25,115 nt of DNA. It comes from Gammaproteobacteria bacterium (GTDB taxonomy: Bacteria; Pseudomonadota; Gammaproteobacteria; Chromatiales; Chromatiaceae). Positions 14,292-22,057 of this stretch are shown here, in pieces; the first letter of the stretch is position 1; each line of letters begins with the position of its first letter. Location: positions 1-25,115 of the forward strand of contig JAGVUH010000531.1 of the NCBI GenBank assembly GCA_019136395.1, in the 5' to 3' direction. The notes under the pieces are model-generated. The model was not told the origin of the DNA. It worked only from the letters and a program-made list of their open reading frames with translations, and made no database searches. The position numbers and the translations under genes are program-made.

Positions 14292-17059
14292 ACTGGCTGG
14301 CCGTCAACCAGTTCACGGTCATCGAGCACCAGAACAACCGCCGCTCCGACCTGGTGGTGTTCGTCAACGGCCTGCCCCTGGCCGTGGTGGAGCTGAAGAA
14401 CCCCGGGGATGAGAACGCCACCCTGGATGGGGCCTTCAACCAGCTCCAGACCTACAAGGACCAGATCCCGGCCCTGTTTCGCACCAACGCCGTGCTGGCG
14501 ATCTCCGACGGCCTCCAGGCGCGCTTTGGCTCGCTGACCGCCGACCGCGAGCGGTTCATGCCCTGGCGCACCGTGGACGGCCGGGTGATTGCTCCCAAGG
14601 GCGCGCCGGAACTGAGCACCCTGCTGGAGGGGGTCTTCGAGCACCGCCGCTTCCTGGCCCTGGTCCGCGACTTCACGGTCTTTGCCACCGCCAGCACCGG
14701 GCTGGTCAAGATCGTCGCCGGCTATCACCAGTTCCACGCGGTCCTGCACGCCGTCGCCCAGACCATCCTCGCCGCCAGCCTGGGCGGCGACCGGCGCATC
14801 GGCGTCATCTGGCACACCCAGGGCTCGGGCAAGAGCCTGCTGATGGCCTTCTACACCGGGCGCATCATCGCCGATCCGGCGCTGGCCAATCCCACCGTGG
14901 TGGTCATCACCGACCGCAACGACCTCGACGACCAGCTCTTCGGCACCTTCAGCCTGTGCCTGGACCTGCTGCGCCAGACCCCGCAGCAGGCCGACAGCCG
15001 CGAGGACCTGCAACGCCTGCTCAGCCGCCCAGCGGGCGGGGTGATCTTCACCACCATCCAGAAGTTCGCCCCCGCCAAGGGCGAGAGCGGCTACCCGGTG
15101 CTGACCGACCGGCGCAACGTCGTGGTCATCGCCGATGAGGCACACCGCAGCCAGTACGGCTTCCGCGCCAAGGTGGAGCGCGCAACCGGCGAGATCGCCT
15201 ACGGCTTCGCCAAGTACCTGCGCGATGCCCTGCCCAATGCCTCCTTCATCGGCTTCACCGGCACGCCCATCGAGAGCGACGACGTCAACACGCCGGCGGT
15301 GTTTGGCGAGTACATCGACGTCTACGACATCAACCGCGCCGTCGAGGACGGGGCGACGGTGCCCATTTACTACGAGAGCCGCCTGGCGCGCATCGAGCTG
15401 GACGAGGACGAGAAGCCGCGGATCGACGACGAGATCGCCGAGCTGACCGAGGACGAGGCCCTGGGCGAGCAGGAACGGCTGAAGCGCAAGTGGGCGAGCA
15501 TCGAGGCCGTGGTCGGCGCCCCCAGCCGCCTGCGCCTGGTGGCCGCGGACCTGGTGCGCCACTACGAGGACCGGGTCCAGGCCCTGGACGGCAAGGCGCT
15601 GATCGTCTGCATGAGCCGCCGCATCTGCGTGGCCCTCTACGACGAGATCGTCAAGCTGCGCCCCGACTGGCACAGCGACGATGACCAGGGCGGCGCCCTC
15701 AAGATCGTGATGACCGGCTCGGCCGCCGATCCCCCGGAGTGGCAGCCGCACCTGGGCGGCAAGGCGCGCCGGGACCAGCTCGCCAACCGGGCGCGGGACC
15801 CCAAGGACCCCCTGCGGTTGGTAATCGTGCGCGACATGTGGCTGACCGGCTTCGACGCCCCCTGTCTGCACACCATGTACATCGACAAGCCCATGCAGGG
15901 CCATGGGCTGATGCAGGCCATCGCCCGGGTCAACCGGGTCTTCCGCGACAAGCCGGCCGGGCTGATCGTGGACTACATCGGCATCGCCCAGAATCTCAAG
16001 CGTGCCCTCAGCCAGTATTCCGCCAGCGACCGCCGCCAGGCCGGGATCGACGAGGCCGAGGCCGTGGCCGTGCTGCTGGAAAAGTACGAGATCGTGCGGG
16101 ACCTGTTCCATGGCTTCGACTACCGGGCCGGTCTGGCGGGCACGCCCCAGGAGCGCCTGGTGGTGCTGGCCGGGGCCATCGAGTGGGTGCTGGATCGGCA
16201 GCAGCGGGACGCGGCGCGGGAAGAGACCGAGGAGGGCAAAAAGCGCGCCCATCGCCGCTTCGCCGATGCGGTGCTGGCCCTGTCCAAGGCCTTCGCCCTG
16301 GCGGCCGCCAGCGATGAGGCGCGGGCCATCCGCGAGGAGGTCGGCTTTTTCCAGACCATCCGCGCCGCCCTGGTGAAGAGCGCGCCGGGGGCGGGCAAGA
16401 CCGCCCAGGAGCGGGAGCTGGCCATCGCCCAGATTGTCAGCCGCGCCGTGGTGTCCACCGAGATCGTCGACATCCTGGCCGCCGCCGGGCTGCAAGCGCC
16501 GGATATCTCGATCCTATCCGACGAGTTCCTCGCCGAGGTGCAGGGCATGCAGCAGAAGAATCTGGCCATGGAGGCCCTGCGCAAGCTCCTCAACGGGGAG
16601 ATCCGCGCCCGCAGCAAGGCCAACGTGGTCCAGACCCGGGCCTTCTCAGAGCGGCTGGAAGCCGCCATCGCCCGCTATCATAACAACGCCATCACCACGG
16701 CCCAGGTGATCCAGGAGCTGATCGACCTGGCCAGGGACATCCGTGCCGCCCGCCAGCGGGGGGAGGAGCAGGGGCTGTCCGAGGATGAGATCGCCTTTTA
16801 CGACGCCCTGGCCGAGAACGAGAGCGCGGTCGAGGTGATGGGCGACGCCGAGCTGCGCGTGATTGCCCATGAACTGCTGAGCAGTCTGAAACAGAGCGTC
16901 AGCATCGATTGGGCGCAGCGGGAACCGGCCCGCGCCCGCATCCGGGTGCTGGTGAAGCGCATTCTGCGCAAGTATGGCTATCCGCCCGATCTACAGGACG
17001 CCGCAGTGCAGACGGTCCTGCAGCAGGCGGAGGTGCTGTCCGAGCGGTGGGTGGCTTGA
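13916..17059 (+). CDS. hsdR: Type I restriction endonuclease subunit HsdR
   Basis: The motor and nuclease of the Type I system, 1047 aa, full length for the family. The nuclease domain carries a PD-(D/E)XK centre: Asp145 (RRSDLVVF) and Glu159-x-Lys161 (VELKNP). The superfamily 2 translocase has Walker A HTQGSGKS (300-307), DRNDLDDQ (333-340), the DEAH box (407-410), motif III FTGTP (447-451), and later GFDAP and [23 protein letters not shown] for the second RecA lobe. A helical C-terminal region (about 850-1047) binds the methylase core. All key residues are present, so the enzyme should be active. It is the last gene of the coupled run (its ATG lies in the preceding stop), which is unusual because hsdR commonly has its own promoter. 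Confidence 0.96.
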   Translation: MTSQFGESHVEAAALAWLEGLGYTVLYGPDISPDGKTPERASYAEVILLDRFRAALADLNQHLPPDCLAEVVKQVRQTATPSLVEENRRLHRLLVEGVDVEITRADGSIGGDKAWLVDFANPKNNDWLAVNQFTVIEHQNNRRSDLVVFVNGLPLAVVELKNPGDENATLDGAFNQLQTYKDQIPALFRTNAVLAISDGLQARFGSLTADRERFMPWRTVDGRVIAPKGAPELSTLLEGVFEHRRFLALVRDFTVFATASTGLVKIVAGYHQFHAVLHAVAQTILAASLGGDRRIGVIWHTQGSGKSLLMAFYTGRIIADPALANPTVVVITDRNDLDDQLFGTFSLCLDLLRQTPQQADSREDLQRLLSRPAGGVIFTTIQKFAPAKGESGYPVLTDRRNVVVIADEAHRSQYGFRAKVERATGEIAYGFAKYLRDALPNASFIGFTGTPIESDDVNTPAVFGEYIDVYDINRAVEDGATVPIYYESRLARIELDEDEKPRIDDEIAELTEDEALGEQERLKRKWASIEAVVGAPSRLRLVAADLVRHYEDRVQALDGKALIVCMSRRICVALYDEIVKLRPDWHSDDDQGGALKIVMTGSAADPPEWQPHLGGKARRDQLANRARDPKDPLRLVIVRDMWLTGFDAPCLHTMYIDKPMQGHGLMQAIARVNRVFRDKPAGLIVDYIGIAQNLKRALSQYSASDRRQAGIDEAEAVAVLLEKYEIVRDLFHGFDYRAGLAGTPQERLVVLAGAIEWVLDRQQRDAAREETEEGKKRAHRRFADAVLALSKAFALAAASDEARAIREEVGFFQTIRAALVKSAPGAGKTAQERELAIAQIVSRAVVSTEIVDILAAAGLQAPDISILSDEFLAEVQGMQQKNLAMEALRKLLNGEIRARSKANVVQTRAFSERLEAAIARYHNNAITTAQVIQELIDLARDIRAARQRGEEQGLSEDEIAFYDALAENESAVEVMGDAELRVIAHELLSSLKQSVSIDWAQREPARARIRVLVKRILRKYGYPPDLQDAAVQTVLQQAEVLSERWVA

Positions 17060-17174
17060 TGCCGTCGCCACGTGAACAGACCAGTAAGTTCGCGTCGCAT
17101 TTAATACCCGGCTCCCACCCCCGCCGCGAGCCGGTCATTCAGGCAGTCCTGGTATCGAGGTTTGAGTCAGAACC

Positions 17175-17759
17175 ATGTGTGGCGCCCCCCGCTACAACAT
17201 CGCCCCCGCGACGGAGATCCCGGTGGTCCGGCGCTCGCCGGAGGGAACCCGGGTGCTGCACCTGCTGCGCTGGGGCCTGGTGCCGCACTGGAGCAAGGAC
17301 CCGGCCAGGGGCGCACTGCTGATCAATGCCCGCGCCGAGAGCGTTACGGCCAAGCCCGCCTTTCGCGGCGCCTTCCACCAGCGCCGCTGCCTGATCCCCG
17401 CCGATGGTTTCTATGAGTGGGATCGCCAGGGCGATAACAAGCGGCCTTACTACTTCAGCCCTCCAGACGGGGCGGTCCTGGCCTTTGGCGGACTGTGGGA
17501 ATCCTGGCCAGCCCCGGACGGCAGCCTGTTGCGCACCGCCTGCATCCTGACCACCGCCCAGGTGGCGCCGATCCATGACCGCATGCCGTTGCTCCTGGCC
17601 CCGGCGGACTGGGCGACCTGGCTGGAGGGGCCGGCGGCTAACGCCCAGGACCTGTTACGACCCGCCCCCGACACGGCCCTGCGGGCCTGGCCCGTCAGCC
17701 CGCGGGTCAACCGGGCCCAGGAAGAGGGAGAGGAACTGCTCGCGCCCTGGCCGGATTGA
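17175..17759 (+). CDS. SRAP-domain protein (YedK/HMCES family), N-terminally shortened
   Basis: SRAP proteins crosslink to abasic sites in single-stranded DNA through Cys2. This 194-aa copy keeps Cys2, and Asn51 (INARAES), Glu81 (GFYEW) and His134 (APIHDRMP), which correspond to Asn75, Glu105 and His160 of E. coli YedK. However, MCG is followed at once by APRYNIAP. In YedK about 30 residues, starting with the R-F of MCGRF, lie between these points. The Arg4 that follows MCG and the first helix are therefore missing. This might be a natural short form or an in-frame deletion. The ribosome-binding site is weak. It stands alone 115 bases after hsdR, and its coding strand matches the island. Confidence 0.85.
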   Translation: MCGAPRYNIAPATEIPVVRRSPEGTRVLHLLRWGLVPHWSKDPARGALLINARAESVTAKPAFRGAFHQRRCLIPADGFYEWDRQGDNKRPYYFSPPDGAVLAFGGLWESWPAPDGSLLRTACILTTAQVAPIHDRMPLLLAPADWATWLEGPAANAQDLLRPAPDTALRAWPVSPRVNRAQEEGEELLAPWPD

Positions 17760-17810
17760 CCCGCGTTGCAGGGCCAAGGGACGTGCGGACCATGCGCCAG
17801 CCAGCTTTCA

Positions 17811-17983
17811 GGACCCCCCAAAAGGGCAAACTGCGAAACGAACCCATTTGGCCGGTCCGCCAAAAAGGGCATTTTGCGAAACGAACCCATTTGCTGGACC
17901 TACCGAAGAGGCCATTTTGCGGAACAAAGCCACCTTGCTGGACCCCTGAAAAAGGCAAATTGCGAAACAAAGCCATTTTTGCG
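17811..17983. repeat. Four imperfect 43-bp tandem repeats
   Basis: Units begin at 17811, 17854, 17896 and 17940 (42-44 bp each). Each opens with GGWCC, has an A-rich block ending in AAGGGCA or similar, then TTGCGAAACGAACCCATTT or a close variant, then GC. The two left units keep CGAACCCATTT and the two right units drift to CAAAGCCA. The repeats fill most of the 292-base gap between the SRAP gene and hypE, where I see no gene. Confidence 0.85.
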
Positions 17984-18051
17984 GCGGGCGCCAGGGGGTT
18001 TTTCTATTTAAATACAGTAATATGGAAGGTGGTGCCGCAACTGGCCACGTT

Positions 18052-19101
18052 TCAGCAGATCCGCGGCAGGGGCTCGCCGGTGAGCCAATCGACCACGCGC
18101 TCGCCGCCGAAGGCGGTCTCCATGCGCACGAACTGGTGGGGGTCGGTCACCACCTCGCCGACGATGGCGGCGTTGCGACCCTGGGGATGGGCGCGCATGG
18201 TGGCTAGCAGGGTCTCCGCCCGATCCGGCGGGCAGATGGCGATGAGCTTGCCCTCGTTGGCGACGTAGAGGGGGTCCAGGCCGAGCAGCTCACAGGCGGC
18301 GGCCACCTCCTCGCGGATCGGGATGGCGTGCTCGCGCACCCGCATGCCGACGCCGGACTGGCGGGCGAATTCGTTCAGGGTGGTGGCGAAGCCGCCGCGG
18401 GTGGGGTCGCGCAGGCAGTGGATGTCCGGCACGGCGGCGACCATGGCGGCCACCAGGTCATGCAGGGCGGCGGTGTCGGAGCGGATCTCGGTGCCGAAGC
18501 CCAGGTTCTCGCGCTGGGACATGACCGCCACCCCGTGGTCGCCCAGGGTGCCGCTGAGCAGGATGACATCGCCTGGCTGGGCCCGGTCGCCGGAGATGTG
18601 GATGCCCTCCGGCACCACGCCCAGGCCGGTGGTGGTGATGAAGAGGCCGTCCGCCTTGCCCCGCTCCACCACCTTGGTGTCGCCCGTCACCACCAGGACA
18701 CCGGCCTCGTTGGCCGCCCGCGCCATGCTCTCCACCACCCGGGCCAGGTCGGCAAGGGGGAAGCCTTCCTCCAGGATGAAGCCCGCCGCCAGGTAGAGGG
18801 GGCGGGCGCCGGCCATGGCCACGTCGTTGATGGTGCCATGGACGGCCAGGCAGCCGATGTCGCCACCGGGGAAGAAGAGGGGGGAGATGACGTGCCCGTC
18901 GGTGCTCATCACCAGGCGCCCCGCCGGGGGCTGGAACAGGGCCTGGTCGTTGCCCTGGCGGAGCAGTTCATTGTCCAGGTAGCGCTGGAAAAGCTCGGCG
19001 ATGAGCTGGGCCATGGCGCGCCCGCCGCTGCCATGGCTCATGTCCACCGCCCCGCGTTTGATGTCGAGGCCCTGGGCGAATCGGCGTGGCTTGTCCGTCA
19101 T
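18052..19101 (-). CDS. hypE: Hydrogenase maturation protein HypE
   Basis: HypE (349 aa) dehydrates the thiocarbamoyl group carried on its own C-terminal cysteine to thiocyanate, the source of the cyanide ligands of [NiFe] hydrogenase. The protein ends in PRIC, the required C-terminal cysteine. The N-terminal AIRS-type ATP-binding domain shows MSHGSGG (21-27), STDGHVISPLFFPGGDIG, HGTINDVAMAGARPLYL, and later GDTKVVERG and SGTLGDHG. The PurM-type second domain follows, with RDPTRGG. The start at 19101 has no strong ribosome-binding site. It should follow hypD directly in an operon but is separated from it by about 1.4 kb of mostly non-coding DNA, so it may need its own promoter. Confidence 0.95.
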   Translation of the reverse strand: MTDKPRRFAQGLDIKRGAVDMSHGSGGRAMAQLIAELFQRYLDNELLRQGNDQALFQPPAGRLVMSTDGHVISPLFFPGGDIGCLAVHGTINDVAMAGARPLYLAAGFILEEGFPLADLARVVESMARAANEAGVLVVTGDTKVVERGKADGLFITTTGLGVVPEGIHISGDRAQPGDVILLSGTLGDHGVAVMSQRENLGFGTEIRSDTAALHDLVAAMVAAVPDIHCLRDPTRGGFATTLNEFARQSGVGMRVREHAIPIREEVAAACELLGLDPLYVANEGKLIAICPPDRAETLLATMRAHPQGRNAAIVGEVVTDPHQFVRMETAFGGERVVDWLTGEPLPRIC

Positions 19102-19301
19102 GATGTTAGCTGTCGTACTGCAACGAAGGGTTGATTGGATTTTGCATTCGTCAGACCCCTCGCGCCCCAGGAGGGCTCCTGGAGCACAAATTCCTGATTC
19201 TCTAGCTCCCTTCCCCCTGGTGGGGGAGGGTTGGGGAGAGGGGGTCTGAATGATGACAGTGGATTTAGTGGCTTGGCTGGGTCGAGTGGGCTGGAATGGC
19301 T

Positions 19302-19328
19302 GGTCGGTTGGTCCGGTTGGTCCGGTTG
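19302..19328. repeat. Three 9-bp tandem units
   Basis: GGTCGGTTG followed by two copies of GTCCGGTTG, embedded in a longer GT-rich stretch (about 19265-19335). Confidence 0.65.
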
Positions 19329-19554
19329 GGGGTGGCGTCCTTCGGATGAGGCTGGGCGCGAGGGAGTTCCGGGACCGCCTTCAGTATATCCGGGACTCCT
19401 TGCGGCATCAGGGCCGGGTGGCGTAACCGAGCCGGAAAGGTGCTGGGCCTTCGGTCCACGGACTCCACTTCAACGGGCACTGGATTCAGCGGCCATCGGT
19501 TACCTCGCGTCTGGACCACTGGCTGCTAGGCGGCAACCACTTTTCCCCAGCATC

Positions 19555-19563
19555 TGTGGATAA
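19555..19563 (-). other. Perfect match to the DnaA-box consensus
   Basis: TGTGGATAA is the complement of the consensus TTATCCACA. It is single, and an AT-rich patch follows about 80 bases later. One box without neighbours is weak evidence for any origin; a titration site or chance are the likelier readings. Confidence 0.3.
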
Positions 19564-19879
19564 CTCTGTCAGTAAACCCTGACGACTGGCCCGGAGGGCG
19601 CGTCATTATTGGGCTCGTGCGGTCCTGGTAACATTCTGACCATTAGTGATATTTCGATAATTAACATTAAGTTATAAATTCGGCATTATTCAGGCTTCCG
19701 ATGCTTGACTTCCAGAGTCCCCTTTGATCCAGGCTGTGAGCAATCCAGCGGGAATGACCCTATGCCAATCGTCGGCCACCATACAATGGCCGACGAGGGG
19801 GCTGTCGTAGCATCATTGATGGCGGTCAGGGATTCAGGACTCGCCCCTTTGGACGAAGAGCCCCACGTTCCCGGCGGCC

Positions 19880-19975
19880 GGCAAATTGGCAACCCAGTAA
19901 CCCAGCAATCCGGGAGCTCGGCAACTCGGCAACCCAGCAGCCTGGGGATCTGACGATCCAGTAATCCGTTCAATC
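19880..19975. repeat. Twelve consecutive 8-bp tandem units
   Basis: From 19880 the sequence can be cut without a break into twelve octamers of a loose RGCAAYCC type, for example GGCAAATT, GGCAACCC, AGTAACCC, AGCAATCC. GGCAACCC recurs at 19888 and 19928. The phase is kept over 96 bases. Confidence 0.7.
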
Positions 19976-20142
19976 CGGCTTTCAAGGTGATCGCCAAGGT
20001 TGTTCGCCATGGAAGACCGCCATGCCGGAGGGCCCCGCCCGCGACTCCTTTCTGGCGGTCAAGCAGGCTGGGATCATAACGAGAACCCGTCGCGGAAAAA
20101 TTGTTTCAACCCCAAATCGACTGCAATAAGATTCGCAACATC

Positions 20143-20391
20143 ATGAATATTAATAGAATAACCCTTTCCTGTGGTCTGGTGGCCAGCCTGTTGGTGAGCG
20201 CCTGCGGTACGACCAGTGGTCCGACGAAACTGGACGCGGAGCGGTGGAAGATCGTCGATGAAAACTATCTGGAGGCCGCCAAGGAGGCAAACGTCCATTG
20301 CAAGTCCCTGGGCCAGAACACGCTCAAGGTGATCAGTCGCAAGGCCGGCGAGGATAGCGTCGAGGTCATCTACCAGTGCGCGAAGGAATGA
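20143..20391 (+). CDS. Small predicted lipoprotein
   Basis: An 82-aa protein of unknown function. From ATG 20143 it has a lipoprotein signal: Asn/Arg start, hydrophobic core, and lipobox LLVSAC with Cys21 as the lipidated residue. The next residues GTTSG suggest outer-membrane sorting. The mature part is short and charged with two more cysteines (in VHCKSL and IYQCAKE) that could form a disulfide, and looks like a small alpha/beta domain. An upstream TTG frame is less likely because it would bury the signal peptide. It lies on the opposite strand inside the hyp cluster and has no evident link to hydrogenase. Confidence 0.65.
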   Translation: MNINRITLSCGLVASLLVSACGTTSGPTKLDAERWKIVDENYLEAAKEANVHCKSLGQNTLKVISRKAGEDSVEVIYQCAKE

Positions 20392-20500
20392 CCCCGCTGG
20401 CCGACGGTGATGGGCGGCAGGGATAGAGCATGGTCCGTCGGGGTCAGCTATCCGGGCAAGGCGCAATTTCCCGGCCGACCGCCGGCGCTGGGTGGAATGT

Positions 20501-21622
20501 TCAGGCCGCGGCCCGGAAGCGGCCGTAACTCCAATAGGCCGCGCAGGCGCCTTCGGAGGAGACCATGCAGGAGCCCATGGGGTTTTCCGGGGTGCAGACG
20601 GTGCCGAAGAGGCGGCAATCCGCCGGTTCCTTGACGCCGCGCAGGACGGCGGGGCACTCGCAGCCCTTGACCTCGCAGCTCGGGGGCACGGCGACCGGGA
20701 AGCGCCGCTCGGCGTCGAAGTCGGCGTAGGCCTCGTTCAGGCGCTGGGCGCTGTCGGCCAGGAAACCCAGGCCGCGCCATTCGAAGGTGTCGCGCAGGGT
20801 CAGGACCTCGGCCATCAGGGCCTGGGCCTTGCGGTTGCCCTCGGGCGTCACCGCCCGCTGGTACTGGTTCTCCACCCGGGCCTGGCCGGCGTTGATCTGG
20901 CGGATCAGCATCAGGGTGGCCTGCATCACGTCCAAGGGCTCGAAGCCGGCGATCACCAGGGGGGTGCCGAACTCGGTGGCGACAAAGCCATAGGGCGCGG
21001 AGCCGATGACGGTGCTGACGTGAGAGGGCCCGAGGATGCCGTCGATGGCGAGGCCGGCGACCTGGTCCGTCGTTGCCAGGATGGCGCGCATGGCTGGCGG
21101 GGTGAGGACGTGGTTGCAGAAGACGCTGAAGTTGCTCAGGCCCTCGGCCTTGGCCTGCTGGAGGGCGACGGCAGTGGGCGGGGTGGTGGTCTCGAAGCCA
21201 ATGGCGAAGAAGACCACCTGGCGCTTTGGGTTGGCGCGGGCGATGGCCAGGGCGTCCTGCGTCGAATAGACCATGCGGATGTCGGCGCCGGCCGCCTTGG
21301 CCTTGAGCAGGCTGCGGCGGTTGGAGGCCGGGACCCGCATCAGGTCGGCATAGGTGCAGAGGATCAGGCCATGGCGCTCGGTCATGGCCATGGCCTGGTC
21401 GAGGCGGGCGGTGGGCAGGACACACACCGGACAGCCGGGGCCATGGACGAAGCGCACGTTGGCCGGCATCAGGTCCTGAACGCCATAACGGAAGATGGCG
21501 TGGGTGTGGCCACCGCAAAACTCCATGAGGCGGTAGGCGCGGCCGGGGTCGGCCTCCCGGGTGATGGTCGTTGCCAGACCCCGGGCCAGTTCACGATCAC
21601 GGAATTCGTCGATAAATTTCAT
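20501..21622 (-). CDS. hypD: Hydrogenase maturation protein HypD
   Basis: HypD (373 aa) is the iron-sulfur scaffold on which Fe(CN)2CO is assembled with HypC. The family cysteine motifs are all present: MEFCGGHTH (33-41), GPGCPVCVLP, the GFETTTPPTA loop, and the C-terminal iron-sulfur ligands in CEVKGCECPAVLRG, CRLFGTVC and NPMGSCMVSSEGACAAYW. The length matches the family. The gene follows hypC after a 99-base gap on the same strand, and the expected next gene hypE is displaced to 19101. Confidence 0.96.
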   Translation of the reverse strand: MKFIDEFRDRELARGLATTITREADPGRAYRLMEFCGGHTHAIFRYGVQDLMPANVRFVHGPGCPVCVLPTARLDQAMAMTERHGLILCTYADLMRVPASNRRSLLKAKAAGADIRMVYSTQDALAIARANPKRQVVFFAIGFETTTPPTAVALQQAKAEGLSNFSVFCNHVLTPPAMRAILATTDQVAGLAIDGILGPSHVSTVIGSAPYGFVATEFGTPLVIAGFEPLDVMQATLMLIRQINAGQARVENQYQRAVTPEGNRKAQALMAEVLTLRDTFEWRGLGFLADSAQRLNEAYADFDAERRFPVAVPPSCEVKGCECPAVLRGVKEPADCRLFGTVCTPENPMGSCMVSSEGACAAYWSYGRFRAAA

Positions 21623-21721
21623 GGCGGTCTCAATGCGGGCGGATGGTCCGCTTGCACTTCAGGCTTAGCGCCAGCCGTTTCGGACCAAGCGCGCTGCGGA
21701 GCGGAGGGCGGCCAGCGTCTC

Positions 21722-21952
21722 TCACGCCACCTCGGCGCCACCGGCCGCGGCGATCAGGGCCAGGGTTCGTGCGGCCTCTTCGGGACTGATGCGTCCCAGG
21801 GCGTAGCCAACGTGGACCAGGACATAGTCACCCACGGTGGCCCCCTCCACCAGGGCCAGGGAGACCTCCTTGGTGACGCCGCCCAGGGCAACCTGCGCCT
21901 GGTCGGTGGCGGGATCGATGGCGGTGATGAGGGCGGGGACGGCCAGGCACAT
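21722..21952 (-). CDS. hypC: Hydrogenase maturation chaperone HypC
   Basis: A 76-aa HypC/HupF/HybG-family protein. The essential N-terminal MCLAVP, with Cys2 as the site for binding the iron centre and the hydrogenase large subunit precursor, is exact. The OB-like core follows (AQVALGGVTKEVSLALV, VGDYVLVHVGYALGRI). It brings the Fe(CN)2CO unit from HypD to the large subunit. It lies downstream of the hupK-like gene, separated by 105 bases filled by a heptamer repeat array. Confidence 0.95.
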   Translation of the reverse strand: MCLAVPALITAIDPATDQAQVALGGVTKEVSLALVEGATVGDYVLVHVGYALGRISPEEAARTLALIAAAGGAEVA

Positions 21953-21962
21953 GGCTAAACTC

Positions 21963-22039
21963 GGTACTCGGAACAGGGGACGGGGGACTGGGGACTGGGA
22001 ATTGGGGATTGGGAATTAGGTACAGGAAACAGGAAACGG
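21963..22039. repeat. Eleven consecutive 7-bp tandem units (STRR-type)
   Basis: Bases 21963-22039 divide without interruption into eleven heptamers of a GGRAYNG type. The core is GGGACTG twice, then GGAATTG, GGGATTG and GGAATTA; the flanking units are more diverged (for example GGTACTC, GAAACAG). The array fills most of the hupK-hypC gap and would be transcribed in the leader of hypC. Similar heptanucleotide arrays are known from cyanobacterial genomes. Confidence 0.8.
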
Positions 22040-22057
22040 TGAACTCGCGCCTGAATA

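Larger units (their letters stand above)
19102..20142. other. 1.04-kb gene-poor spacer between hypE and the lipoprotein gene
   Basis: I find no convincing gene here. Open frames on either strand are arginine/proline-rich readings of low-complexity DNA. The stretch holds a 9-bp tandem repeat (19302-19328), a perfect DnaA-box match (19555-19563), an AT-rich patch (about 19640-19690) and an 8-bp tandem array (19880-19975). The G-rich run near 19215-19245 resembles repetitive intergenic DNA. The promoter of hypE would have to lie close to 19102-19200, but none stands out. Confidence 0.6.

Noticed and set aside
14102..16495. 797-codon minus-strand open frame opposite hsdR
   Set aside because: High-GC antisense shadow rich in Gly/Ala/His/Val; hsdR on the plus strand carries all motifs.
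17815..17990. CRISPR array
   Set aside because: The four units are contiguous imperfect 43-bp repeats without unique spacers, and no cas genes are present.
17984..18051. Terminator after hypE
   Set aside because: A GC-rich patch and short T/A runs are present but no stem of useful length pairs next to a T run in the minus-strand direction.
19265..19519. Minus-strand 84-codon frame in the hypE spacer
   Set aside because: Arg/Pro-rich reading of tandem-repeat DNA (PNRTNRTNRP); no start signal or domain.
20492..21958. 488-codon plus-strand open frame across hypD and hypC
   Set aside because: It spans two certain genes and their gap on the other strand, with low-complexity composition.
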